From: Kribbella antibiotica
GTDB taxonomy: Bacteria; Actinomycetota; Actinomycetes; Propionibacteriales; Kribbellaceae
Length of the DNA stretch: 64,000 bases
Assembly (NCBI RefSeq): GCF_004349055.1
Contig: NZ_SMKX01000021.1
Coordinates: 22,461-86,460 of the forward strand
Reading direction: 5' to 3'
The position numbers and the translations under genes were made by a program. Shown here in pieces: positions 1-7,918 of this stretch; position 1 is the first letter of the stretch; each line of letters opens with the position of its first letter. The notes under the pieces were generated by a model. That model did no database searches, was not told the DNA's origin, and worked only from the letters and a program-made list of their open reading frames with translations.

Positions 1-581
1 CCCGCGACCCACGCCGTACCGCCGAAGACGAGCAGGGCGAAGGTGATGCCGCGCATGTTCGCGGCGTAGCCGGCTGCGAGCACACCGACCATCAGCACGC
101 TCCAGACCGTGTCATTGGTGAAGGTCTTGACGCCTTCGCCCGCAGCGAAGAACGCCGAGCGCCAGCTGTCCTGGAACATCAGGCCGGGCATGACGATGCC
201 CAGGGCAATGAACGCCGCGCCGGCCTCCGAGCCTGGCGTGTGCATTCTCAGCGCCACCCCGAGACCTACGCAGATCACACCGGTGACTAGGCCGACGAAG
301 AGGGCGACACCGGTTGCGGCGGCGACCGCCTCCCGCCAGCCCTCTTTACCGGCCGCGCTGAAGCGAACCATCACCGCATCGGTGGACAGTGCGCGCGAGC
401 AGTTCAGCGCGATCGCGTAGGCAACGAACGCCAGCCCGAGCGCACCGAGACTCGCGGCGCCCATCAGGCGAGCCACGAACACACCGAGCAGGAAGTTGCC
501 GAGGCTCGACACCGCCTGGTCGGCGATCCCCCAGCTCAGCCGCCCGAGGACCTGCCGACGCACCACGTTCACCCGGCTCAT
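1..581 (-). CDS. Wzx-like polysaccharide flippase (partial, 3' end outside window)
   Basis: The gene starts at 581 and runs leftward off the window edge, so only about 193 N-terminal residues are visible. The visible part starts MSRVNVVRRQVLGRLSWGIA and is a chain of hydrophobic segments separated by short charged loops, with an N-terminal pattern (LGNFLLGVFVARLMGAASLG) typical of the MATE/Wzx polysaccharide transporter superfamily. These proteins flip lipid-linked oligosaccharide units across the membrane. Its ATG overlaps the TGA of the pyruvyl transferase gene (ATGA, 578-581), so it is the next cistron of the EPS operon. The role fits the Wzy-type polymerase and Wzz proteins on the right side of the locus. 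The substrate cannot be read from sequence. A less likely alternative is another multi-spanning export protein. Confidence 0.75.
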   Translation of the reverse strand, partial: MSRVNVVRRQVLGRLSWGIADQAVSSLGNFLLGVFVARLMGAASLGALGLAFVAYAIALNCSRALSTDAVMVRFSAAGKEGWREAVAAATGVALFVGLVTGVICVGLGVALRMHTPGSEAGAAFIALGIVMPGLMFQDSWRSAFFAAGEGVKTFTNDTVWSVLMVGVLAAGYAANMRGITFALLVFGGTAWVA

Positions 582-1762
582 GAACGACCCCCGAACAGTA
601 CGGCGCTCAGTTCGGCGAACTGCGCGTCCAGCTGCTCGCGAACCAGCTGCAGGTGCTCGTCGATCGTGCGGACCACCTGCGCCCGCTCACCCTGCAAGGC
701 CACGAACTGCGTGTACAAGCGGTCGGCGTCGAGATCCCGAATCTCCTGGAACCACTCCTCGACACCGAAATGCTCCATCAGCGCCAGGTGCTTACGGCCG
801 TAGCCGATCGCGATGGTGGGCTTGCCGAGCTTCAGCCCGAACAGAACGGTGTGGAACCGGGTGCCGATGACGGAGTCGACCGTGCCGAGCTGGTTCATCA
901 ACTCGTCGGCGGACGTGAACGATTCGTAGACCACACGCGATGACTGGACTCGGGACAACACGTCCAGAGCGACGGGCTCGTCGGCCTCGTCACCGATCAG
1001 CAGCCGAACTCTCCGGCCGTCCGCCAGCAGGCGCTCGACGAACAGCGTCATCGCAGCCGTGTAGGTCTCTTGGATGCGCTCGGCATCCGCCCGGTCTTCC
1101 GTGCCGCCCGAGTAGGCCATCACGCCCACACCGATGGAGTCGCCCTGTGTCGCCGGTAGCGACGGCAGTGCGAAGACGAGGTCCGGGTAGACGTGATCGG
1201 ACGGTCCGGCCATCCGCATCTTCTGCGCAGCACCGAGCGACTGCTCGTCGCGGAACGACCGGTAGTAAGCCAGCTTGGCGGACTTGGCCAGCAACCAGCC
1301 GGTGGCGCGTTGCCGCACCACGTTCGCACCGACACTGACGAACGCGACCTTGACGCCGAACACCTTGCCGGCCAGCGACATCACGAACTGGCCCCAGGGC
1401 AGCTCCCACGGCCGCTGCGGCAGCGTTGACTCCAGTACGCCCATGCCCGGCACGATGACGACGTCGTGGCGGCGTACCCAGGAGGTGATCTGCCAGGTGT
1501 CGATCAGCGAGCCCAGGACGAGTCGGCCGAGTGTCAGCGCCAGCCGGACCGGCTTCGGACCGGTCGGCGGCTGCTTGCCGTCCAACCACCCCAGCTGCGC
1601 GGCCGGTACGCCGTACCGGTCGGTGACGCGCTTCGGTCCGGAGCACAGGCTGTCGAGCACTGCGTCCGGCCGCTCGGCTTTCAGGTAGGCCAGCACGGCT
1701 TCGAGGGTTGCGTCGTTGCCGATGTTCCCTGAGCCGAGACGACCGAATAGTCCGATGCGCAC
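578..1762 (-). CDS. Polysaccharide pyruvyl transferase family protein
   Basis: The protein has 394 residues if it starts at the GTG at 1762. That start is one base after the TGA of the upstream glycosyltransferase and puts the conserved beta strand VRIGLFGRLGSGNIGND at the very N-terminus; an in-frame ATG at 1819 would lie inside the previous gene. The glycine-rich GSGNIGND (about residues 10-17) and the C-terminal VIGTRFHTVLFGL and YGRKH segments are typical of the pyruvyl transferase family (CsaB/WcaK-like), which adds pyruvate ketals to polymer sugars. Family members also include enzymes of other function, so the reaction is inferred. It lies between a GT2 and the flippase in the EPS operon, consistent with decoration of the repeat unit before export. 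Confidence 0.82.
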   Translation of the reverse strand: MRIGLFGRLGSGNIGNDATLEAVLAYLKAERPDAVLDSLCSGPKRVTDRYGVPAAQLGWLDGKQPPTGPKPVRLALTLGRLVLGSLIDTWQITSWVRRHDVVIVPGMGVLESTLPQRPWELPWGQFVMSLAGKVFGVKVAFVSVGANVVRQRATGWLLAKSAKLAYYRSFRDEQSLGAAQKMRMAGPSDHVYPDLVFALPSLPATQGDSIGVGVMAYSGGTEDRADAERIQETYTAAMTLFVERLLADGRRVRLLIGDEADEPVALDVLSRVQSSRVVYESFTSADELMNQLGTVDSVIGTRFHTVLFGLKLGKPTIAIGYGRKHLALMEHFGVEEWFQEIRDLDADRLYTQFVALQGERAQVVRTIDEHLQLVREQLDAQFAELSAVLFGGRS

Positions 1763-1763
1763 G

Positions 1764-2726
1764 TCAGCGCCCTTCAGATCCGGCGACGACCGCCTGGACC
1801 GACAAGCTGTCGATGGCACCGAAGTGCTGGATCGGCTCCGGCCGCTCAGCGCCGGGGAGCCGACGGGTCACGCGGCTGGTCAGCCAGTCGCGGATGTGCC
1901 GCCGGCACGCGCGCTTGTCCGCTGCGCTCAGCGGAGCCCGCCGTACGGCGGCGTAGTAGCCGAGGATGTATTCGGCGACCAACCGGGCCGGCGGGTGCAC
2001 CAGCTTGTTGGAGCGCTTCGGGTCCAGGTTGCGCGACCAGCTGCTGATCGTCGGGTTCGCCTGCAGCGCGCGGCCGTCGTGGTGGCGGCGGAAGTACAGC
2101 CACTCCGGCACCTGCAGGAAGCGACCGTGCAGCACCAGCTCGGCCATGAACACCTGGTCCGCGTGGTAGAAGCTGCCGTGCGGCTTCACCTTGCGCAGCA
2201 CGTCGGACCGGATCACACCGTAGAAGTCGTCGGCCTGGATCGCACCGGGCAGGTCGGCGTCGCGCAACTGGCTGCGCAGCCGCTCCGGCGCATCCGGTGC
2301 GTCGGTGTGCAGTGGGTACTTCAGCGCCTGGATGACGTTGTCCTCGCCGTCGATCGCAGCGGTGTAGGTGTGCGTCAGGACGGCGTCCGGGTTCGCATCC
2401 AGCAGCTCGATGCACTTGGCAACCAAGTCCCGGCCCCACAGGTCGTCACCGGAAGCCCACTTGAACAGCTCACCGTGGCTCTTCTGGAAAACGAAGTCAT
2501 GGTGCGGTGCGGCCCCGACGTTGTGGTCCTGGCGGTAGAACGTGATCCGCTCGTCGCGGGCCGCGTAGTCCCGGCAGATGTCGTCAGTGCCGTCGGTGGA
2601 CGCGTTGCTGGACAGGATCAGCTCGAAGTCGGTGTACGTCTGGCCGAGCACCGCGTCCAGTGACTGCACGAGGTACTCCTCGCCGTTGTAGACCGGTAGG
2701 CCGATGCTGAGTCTGGGCTGTGTCAT
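1764..2726 (-). CDS. Glycosyltransferase family 2 protein
   Basis: A GT-A-fold glycosyltransferase of 320 residues. The N-terminus (LSIGLPVYNGEEYL) is the classic GT2 nucleotide-binding strand, followed by SNASTDGT (about 40-47) and a DD motif in ASGDDLW (about 92-98) that would hold the metal and sugar nucleotide. The start is the ATG at 2726, whose bases overlap the TGA of the PAP2 gene (ATGA), so the genes are translationally coupled. An in-frame upstream extension to 3224 overlaps the PAP2 gene and is rejected. It presumably adds one sugar to the lipid-linked repeat unit at the inner face of the membrane. Donor and acceptor are unknown. Confidence 0.88.
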   Translation of the reverse strand: MTQPRLSIGLPVYNGEEYLVQSLDAVLGQTYTDFELILSSNASTDGTDDICRDYAARDERITFYRQDHNVGAAPHHDFVFQKSHGELFKWASGDDLWGRDLVAKCIELLDANPDAVLTHTYTAAIDGEDNVIQALKYPLHTDAPDAPERLRSQLRDADLPGAIQADDFYGVIRSDVLRKVKPHGSFYHADQVFMAELVLHGRFLQVPEWLYFRRHHDGRALQANPTISSWSRNLDPKRSNKLVHPPARLVAEYILGYYAAVRRAPLSAADKRACRRHIRDWLTSRVTRRLPGAERPEPIQHFGAIDSLSVQAVVAGSEGR

Positions 2727-3373
2727 GAGTGGCTCCCAACCGAGTCGACGGCCGTAGACGATGTCCGGTGGACCGGACGGAGAAACCGCGGCGAGGCCGC
2801 GACGACGATGATCGGTACGGCGAGGAGTCCGCCGCCGATCACGTCGGTGAACCAGTGCATGGAGAGCAGCAGCAGCGAGAAGCCCATGGTCAGCTCGGCC
2901 ACGAGCACCAGCCACCAGGACCACAGCGGCGGACGCTGCCGCCAAACGAGCAGAATCCCGCCCAGACAGCTGAGCAGGATGACCATGTGACCCGACGGGT
3001 AGGACCCGTTGAACATGCCAACGTCGTTGTGTGGATCCGGTCGGCCGAAGAGGGCCTTGGTGACCTGCGTGATCACCACGGTCACCACAGCGAGCCGGCC
3101 GACGTAGAACACCGGCCACCAGGACTTCCGGCGTACCGATGCGACCACACCGGCCACCGCGAGCGCGGCGAGGGCGACCGGTGGGCCTGCACCGTCGACG
3201 ACGTTGCCGAAGACCCACTGCCACGGTCCCCAGACGTCATCGGGCCGGAATACTTCCCGCAACATGCGGTCGAAGCTGTCGGTCGGTTCGACGGTGACGA
3301 ACACCGCCAATGCCAGGAACCCCGCCAGGCAAATGAGTGCCCACCGGTGGACCGCTGACAACTTCGAACTCAC
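2723..3373 (-). CDS. PAP2-family membrane phosphatase
   Basis: A 216-residue protein with about five hydrophobic segments and the PAP2 core: KALFGRPDP (106-114), PSGH (126-129) and HWFTD (173-177). The family dephosphorylates lipid phosphates, and in a Wzx/Wzy locus the expected substrate is undecaprenyl pyrophosphate released by polymerisation. The GTG at 3373 has a strong ribosome site (GAGGAG, 4 bases upstream). Two arginines of the textbook motifs look replaced: the KX6RP position reads DP, and the SR before the catalytic histidine reads SL (166-167). The PSGH histidine and the HX3D pair remain. It may therefore bind its phosphate differently, or my alignment may be off by a few residues. 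Confidence 0.85.
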   Translation of the reverse strand: MSSKLSAVHRWALICLAGFLALAVFVTVEPTDSFDRMLREVFRPDDVWGPWQWVFGNVVDGAGPPVALAALAVAGVVASVRRKSWWPVFYVGRLAVVTVVITQVTKALFGRPDPHNDVGMFNGSYPSGHMVILLSCLGGILLVWRQRPPLWSWWLVLVAELTMGFSLLLLSMHWFTDVIGGGLLAVPIIVVAASPRFLRPVHRTSSTAVDSVGSHS

Positions 3374-3382
3374 GCTGCTCCT

Positions 3383-4699
3383 CTAGGCGAACTTGCGGAA
3401 GACGGGCTGCACCGGACGGCCGGGCAGGAAGGCTGAGACGTCCTGGGCCTCGAGGGCCTTGCGGTAAACCGTGCAGGCTTGCGCGACCACCTCGACGGTC
3501 TTCTCGATGTCCGCGTCGGTCAGCGCGCTGCTCACCACGAACGACGGGCCGATGACCCCACCGAGGATGAGCTCGCGTAGGAAGAGCGTCCGGTACGGCT
3601 GCGACGGAGCGAAGTTCTCGTCCAGCGTCGCGAAGACCAGGTTGCTCGCCCGGCCGCGGACCAGCACGTGGTCCTCGACCCCGGCTGCCAGCGCCACCTC
3701 ACGCACGCCGGCCGCGAGCTTCTCACCGCGCTCGTACAACCGCGCTGCGATGCCCTCTTCGGCGTACACGTCCATGACCGCCATCGCAGCGGCGAGTGAA
3801 TGCGTTTCGGCGCCATGCGTGGTCGACAGCAGGAAGACGCGCTCGTGGTTGTCGCGCAGACCGCCGCGCTCCATGAACTCGCGCTTACCCGCCAGCGCCG
3901 ATACGGCGAACCCGTTGCCGAGTGCTTTGCCGAAGGTGGACAGGTCCGGCGTTACGCCGTACACGCCCTGTGCTCCGGCTTCGGAGAAGCGGAATCCGGT
4001 GATCATCTCGTCGAAGACCAGCAGCGCGCCGTACGAGTGCACAAGGTCTCGCAGACCTTCGAGATACCCGGCCGGGGGCTCCTCAGCGGTCGCCGCTTCC
4101 AGGATCACGCACGCGATCTCACCGTCGTACCGGCGGAGCAGTTCCTCGGTCGCGGCCAGGTCGCCGTACGGGAAGCCCACCGTGAGGTCGCCGATCGCGT
4201 CCGGGATGCCGGCCGCCATCGGGGTCCGGGTGATGAACCAGTCGTCGGTGGAGAAGAACGCGTGGTCGGAGCAGATCGCGACCCGGGCCCGGCCGGTGAT
4301 CGCGCGGGACAGCTTGACCGCGGCGGTCGTCGCGTCGGAACCGTTCTTGGCGAACTTCACCATGTCTGCCGTGGGCACCGAGGCCAGGAACCGCTCGGCG
4401 GCCTCGGCTTCGAGGATGCTCGGGCGGACGAAGTTGCTGCCGCGCTCCAGCTGACCGCGCACTGCCTCGATGACGCGCGGGTGCGCGTGGCCGAGGCTGA
4501 CTGCGCGCAGGCCGGAGCCGTACTCGATGTATTCGTTGCCGTCGACATCCCAGACGTGCGCGCCGGCACCGCGCTCGATCACCGGCGCCATGTCCTCGGG
4601 GTACTGGTCGTCACCCTTGGCGTAGGTGTGCGCGCCACCCGGGATCGCCTTGTGCAGCCGCGCGTTGGCTGCGATGGATTTCTCGAAAGATCTGGTCAT
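3383..4699 (-). CDS. Class III (glutamate-1-semialdehyde-type) aminotransferase
   Basis: The protein has 438 residues and belongs to PLP fold type I, class III. The predicted PLP lysine is K258 in STFGKALGNG, preceded by the cofactor-contacting FDEMITGFR (229-237). The nearest well-known relative by motif is glutamate-1-semialdehyde 2,1-aminomutase (HemL). However, it sits mid-operon among sugar-nucleotide genes, between the RmlC-like epimerase (ATGA overlap at 4696-4699) and the PAP2 gene (9-base gap). It is therefore probably not the haem enzyme but one that transaminates a sugar or makes an acyl or amino substituent for the glycan; that is inference. The start is the ATG at 4699; the in-frame extension to 4897 lies inside the epimerase gene. 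Confidence 0.85.
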   Translation of the reverse strand: MTRSFEKSIAANARLHKAIPGGAHTYAKGDDQYPEDMAPVIERGAGAHVWDVDGNEYIEYGSGLRAVSLGHAHPRVIEAVRGQLERGSNFVRPSILEAEAAERFLASVPTADMVKFAKNGSDATTAAVKLSRAITGRARVAICSDHAFFSTDDWFITRTPMAAGIPDAIGDLTVGFPYGDLAATEELLRRYDGEIACVILEAATAEEPPAGYLEGLRDLVHSYGALLVFDEMITGFRFSEAGAQGVYGVTPDLSTFGKALGNGFAVSALAGKREFMERGGLRDNHERVFLLSTTHGAETHSLAAAMAVMDVYAEEGIAARLYERGEKLAAGVREVALAAGVEDHVLVRGRASNLVFATLDENFAPSQPYRTLFLRELILGGVIGPSFVVSSALTDADIEKTVEVVAQACTVYRKALEAQDVSAFLPGRPVQPVFRKFA

Positions 4700-5244
4700 T
4701 TCAGCCTCGCAATCGCTGCCGCCAAAGACGGTGCTGCCAGGTCCCGCTCGGACATGAGGGTCACCGGCAGCGGCCACGGGATATCCAGATCCGCGTCGTC
4801 CCAACGGATCGAGATGTCCTCGGACGGGTCGTGCGCGCGGTCGATCCGGTACGACACGTCGGCCGGCTCGGTCAGCGCCTGGAACCCATGCGCGCACCCG
4901 GCCGGCACGTAGACCGTCACCTGGTTCTCGCCGGTCAGGTCGAACGTCTCGCGCTGCCGGTACGTCGGTGAGTCCGGGCGCAGGTCGACGACCACGTCCA
5001 GCACCGCGCCGTACGAGCAGCGAACCAGCTTGGCCTCGCCGAGCCCCGCACGGATATGCATTCCCCGGACGACGCCACGGCGAGAGCGAGAGATGCTGTC
5101 CTGCACGAACGCATCCGGGTCGAGCCCGGCGTTCTTCAGAACGTCGCGATCGAACGTCCGCGAGAAGAACCCACGCTCGTCCACATGCGGTGTCGGCCGG
5201 AAGATCAACGCACCCGCAATACCGGCAACTTGTTCTACCTGCAT
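4696..5244 (-). CDS. dTDP-4-dehydrorhamnose 3,5-epimerase family protein (RmlC-like)
   Basis: A 182-residue cupin-fold protein of the usual RmlC length. The catalytic base His63 (RGMH), Lys72, His119 and the acid Tyr132 (SYRID) sit where the family has them. The second tyrosine found about six residues later in true 3,5-epimerases is absent here (A137/H138), as in some single-site sugar epimerases of antibiotic pathways. It probably epimerises C3 and/or C5 of a 4-keto-6-deoxy NDP-sugar. It overlaps the aminotransferase start by four bases and follows the methyltransferase-like gene by four bases. No rmlA, rmlB or rmlD gene is next to it, so it is likely part of a special sugar pathway and not of rhamnose synthesis alone. 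Confidence 0.85.
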   Translation of the reverse strand: MQVEQVAGIAGALIFRPTPHVDERGFFSRTFDRDVLKNAGLDPDAFVQDSISRSRRGVVRGMHIRAGLGEAKLVRCSYGAVLDVVVDLRPDSPTYRQRETFDLTGENQVTVYVPAGCAHGFQALTEPADVSYRIDRAHDPSEDISIRWDDADLDIPWPLPVTLMSERDLAAPSLAAAIARLK

Positions 5245-5248
5245 CAGC

Positions 5249-6385
5249 TCATCGCCTCAGCTCGTGCGGCTCGGGAAGCGGGACCAGGTACGTCGCACCC
5301 CAGCCACCGTCGGCCTCGAGCTGCGCGATCACCTCTTCGGCGATATCCCACGTCAGCACCAGTACGACGTCCGGCCGGGCAGCCTTCAGTTCCGCCACCG
5401 GGCGGATCGGAACCATGCAGGCACCGGGGATCCGGCGGCCGTGCTTACCCGGCGCCTTGTCGACGGTGAACTCCAGCAGGTCGGTGCCGACCTTGCTCAG
5501 ATCCAGCAGCACCGGCGCCTTGGAAGGAGCGCCGTACCCGAGGACCTTGCGACCGGCGGCCTTGTGCCGGGTCAGCTCTGCGTGCAGCGCACCGGCTGCG
5601 TGCCACGCAGCCTCTTGCAGACTGGCCAGCTGGATCTCGTCCGCGATGCCGGCGGCTTCTTCGTCGGCCAGGACAACGTCGACGGAGGCATCCGGCTTGG
5701 CGTCGGCGGTGTGCCGCAGCATCACCATCAGGCTGCCGCCGTACATGTCCACCTGCCTGACCGATTCGACCGTCAGGCCGTTCAGCTTGGCGATGTTCCC
5801 GACCGCGCGCAACGACTGGTACGACCAGTGGCCGTGCCGGATCGTGTCGAACTGGTTGCCGACGAACAGCGGCAGCAGGTGGTGGAACTCCATCACCAGC
5901 AGACCGCCGGGCGCGAGTCGTTCAGCCCGCAGCTTGAACGATTCGCCGAAGTGCTCGGAGTGCACGATGCCGTGGACGTCGACGACCAGGTCGGCCTTCT
6001 CGCCGGCACCGGCCAGGCGCGACCCAGCGGCGTACAGGTGGTCGAGCCAGGAGCCGCCGTGCGGGCTGCCGAACTCGAAGACCACACCACCGGCAAGCTC
6101 CGGGAAGTCGCGCAGGATCTCTTTCACCGACGACTCGGCGTGCGCGAGGCTCGTCGCCGACTCGACCGCCAGCGGCTCCTCGGCGATCTGCGCTTCGACC
6201 GGGCCGAGCTGGACCAGCGTGCAGTCGCGGCACAGCCACAACGACAGCGGGTGACGCGGATCCGGACCAGGCGTGTCAACGGTCGGGAAGAGGTCGGCGG
6301 TCGGCTGGTCGCCAACATCAACAACCTGTACGACGTTCGCGCTCGCGCAGCCGCGGCAGCTAACTGTGCTGGTCTTCTTGGTCAC
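5249..6385 (-). CDS. Divergent paralogue of NDP-sugar C-methyltransferase
   Basis: A 378-residue protein with the three-part layout of TylC3/NovU/TcaB9 sugar C-methyltransferases: an N-terminal zinc knuckle (Cys10, Cys13, Cys52, Cys55), a central Rossmann domain and a C-terminal domain ending in VLTWDIAEEV. It is a paralogue of the protein encoded at 7919-9151. The active-site segment that reads YHEH there reads RHGHW here (183-187), and the region matching the other catalytic tyrosine has no Tyr. The SAM motif is also unusual (FEFGSPHGGSW). It may be a non-methylating partner or have a changed reaction. The GTG at 6385 is chosen because GGGGGAG lies 5 bases upstream; a GTG at 6403 overlapping the deacetylase stop is possible. 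Confidence 0.75.
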   Translation of the reverse strand: MTKKTSTVSCRGCASANVVQVVDVGDQPTADLFPTVDTPGPDPRHPLSLWLCRDCTLVQLGPVEAQIAEEPLAVESATSLAHAESSVKEILRDFPELAGGVVFEFGSPHGGSWLDHLYAAGSRLAGAGEKADLVVDVHGIVHSEHFGESFKLRAERLAPGGLLVMEFHHLLPLFVGNQFDTIRHGHWSYQSLRAVGNIAKLNGLTVESVRQVDMYGGSLMVMLRHTADAKPDASVDVVLADEEAAGIADEIQLASLQEAAWHAAGALHAELTRHKAAGRKVLGYGAPSKAPVLLDLSKVGTDLLEFTVDKAPGKHGRRIPGACMVPIRPVAELKAARPDVVLVLTWDIAEEVIAQLEADGGWGATYLVPLPEPHELRR

Positions 6386-6399
6386 TGCGTCTCCCCCAG

Positions 6400-7053
6400 T
6401 CACCATGTCAGCATCGCCTTGCCGGTCGTGAAGGCCTCGGCGTACCGGGCCCGGCATTCCATCCCGCGCAGCCGGGCGAGTCCGGTGAACGTCTCTTCGT
6501 CGAACCAGTCGTGCGGAACCTGCGAGGGGTACGCCTTGTGCAGGCGCACGACCTTCTCGTGCATCTGCTCCTCGGTCAGGTCGACGTACAGCGAGGGCCG
6601 GCCGAGGTCGCCGTCCCACTTCGGGATCTCGTAGTGCAGAACAAGGTGGTTGCGCCACACCGTCGGAGCCAGGTCGGCGATCAGCCGGTGGTCCTGATGT
6701 GCGTCGTGCTTGCTCGGTGCCAGCACGAGACTCGGCTGGCGGGAGGCGCCGCGAGCGGTTGCCTCCAGCAAGTCTTTGGTCTCGTTCCAGTGCGCGGGCA
6801 GGCGCCCGTCCGGTAGCTCGGCCGACGTGACGGTCACCTCGCACTCGGGCAGGAACAGCTCCGCGCCACGGCGGGCCTCCTCGAGACGAAGCGGCGTACC
6901 GGTCGCGATCACGAACTCGGCGGTCAGCTCCGGGACCGATTCGGCCAGCTTGAGCAGCGTGCCGCCGCAGCCGATCTCGATGTCGTCCGGATGGGCGCCG
7001 AGGGCAACAATGTGGACCGGCCCGTCGATCAGGCCGAGCTGGAACGGAAGCAT
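6400..7053 (-). CDS. PIG-L (LmbE) family deacetylase
   Basis: A 217-residue zinc-dependent N-deacetylase. It shows the metal-binding AHPDDIE (20-26) and HQDH (119-122) motifs in the right order and has normal length for the family. PIG-L enzymes remove the N-acetyl group from GlcNAc-type sugars in lipids, glycans or small thiols. In this operon the likely substrate is an N-acylated sugar nucleotide or lipid-linked sugar of the repeat unit (inference). The start codon shares one base with the stop of the cytidylyltransferase (TGATG, 7051-7055), so it is translated by coupling. Actinobacteria also use relatives for mycothiol synthesis (MshB/Mca), but those genes are not normally embedded in an EPS operon. 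Confidence 0.88.
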   Translation of the reverse strand: MLPFQLGLIDGPVHIVALGAHPDDIEIGCGGTLLKLAESVPELTAEFVIATGTPLRLEEARRGAELFLPECEVTVTSAELPDGRLPAHWNETKDLLEATARGASRQPSLVLAPSKHDAHQDHRLIADLAPTVWRNHLVLHYEIPKWDGDLGRPSLYVDLTEEQMHEKVVRLHKAYPSQVPHDWFDEETFTGLARLRGMECRARYAEAFTTGKAMLTW

Positions 7054-7889
7054 CAGAGCGCCACCACGACCGGGTCGCCAGCGTCGAGCACCTGGTGCTG
7101 CTGCTCACGGTTCTCGTGCGCCCACAGCGCCCACGGCTTCTTGCCGGAACGGTAGAGGTCCTCGAGCTGGCTGCGCTCCTTGAGGGTGTCCATCGGCGCC
7201 CAAAACCCGTGGTGCGGGATCGCCTCGAGCTTGCCGACCGCGGACAGCCGCGGGAACGCGTCGCCGACCAGATCCTCGCCCTCGTGCAGGACGTCGAAGA
7301 TCTCCTTCTTGATCACGAAGTAGCCGCCGTTGATCCAGACGTTCAGATCGGCCGCCGACCGCAGCCCGGTGACCCGCGAGTCCGTCCCGAACTCGACCAC
7401 GTGGAAGGACGCCTGCGGCGGGACCGCGAGCAGACTCGCCGTCACGTCACTGGCCAGCACGTGGTCGACGATCTTGTCCATCGGCGCGTCGGTCAGCACG
7501 TCACCGTAGTTGGCCAGGAAGACGTCGTCGTCCTCCAGATACGGGCGGACCCGGCGCAAGCGCTCACCGATGCTGGTGTCGATCCCCGTGTCGACGAAGG
7601 TGATCTTCCATTCGCTGATGTCGGAGTCGAGCAGCTCGATCCGCTGCCCGCCCTTCGTCATCACGAAGTCGTTGGAGACCGTCTCCTCGTAGCGCAGGAA
7701 GTACTCCTTGACAGCAGAGCCCCCGAAGCCCAGCGCCAGGATGAACTCGGTGTGGCCGAAGTGTGCGTAGTACCGCATCACATGCCACAGGACCGGCCGA
7801 TCGCCGATCGTCATCATCGGTTTCGGTGCGGAGTCCACGCCGCTGCGCATCCGCAGCCCGAAGCCCCCGCAGAAGATCACGACCTTCAT
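7053..7889 (-). CDS. Glucose-1-phosphate cytidylyltransferase (RfbF-like)
   Basis: A 278-residue nucleotidyltransferase. The N-terminal CGGFGLRM loop followed by APKPMMTIGDRPVLWHVMR is typical of RfbF-type glucose-1-phosphate cytidylyltransferases, which make CDP-glucose, and NYGDVL (about 127-132) carries the metal-binding aspartate. It is slightly longer than the usual 255-260 residues at the C-terminus. It follows the C-methyltransferase gene by 29 bases with a clear ribosome site (GGAAGGA). CDP-glucose normally feeds a 4,6-dehydratase, but no such dehydratase is in this window, so the next enzyme must be encoded elsewhere or the product differs. A generic sugar nucleotidyltransferase of the same superfamily is the alternative. 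Confidence 0.85.
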   Translation of the reverse strand: MKVVIFCGGFGLRMRSGVDSAPKPMMTIGDRPVLWHVMRYYAHFGHTEFILALGFGGSAVKEYFLRYEETVSNDFVMTKGGQRIELLDSDISEWKITFVDTGIDTSIGERLRRVRPYLEDDDVFLANYGDVLTDAPMDKIVDHVLASDVTASLLAVPPQASFHVVEFGTDSRVTGLRSAADLNVWINGGYFVIKKEIFDVLHEGEDLVGDAFPRLSAVGKLEAIPHHGFWAPMDTLKERSQLEDLYRSGKKPWALWAHENREQQHQVLDAGDPVVVAL

Positions 7890-7918
7890 CTTTGGTTCCT
7901 TCCCCCCACTGCGTTTCT

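Noticed and set aside
3383..4699. Assignment of the aminotransferase as haem-pathway HemL
   Set aside because: The family motifs fit, but the gene is coupled inside an EPS operon with no other haem genes, so a sugar-pathway role is more likely.
5030..6634. 534-codon plus-strand frame opposite the methyltransferase-like gene and RmlC
   Set aside because: It is antisense to genes with clear family motifs, has a Gln/Arg/Val-rich composition typical of mirrored GC-rich codons, and has no ribosome site.
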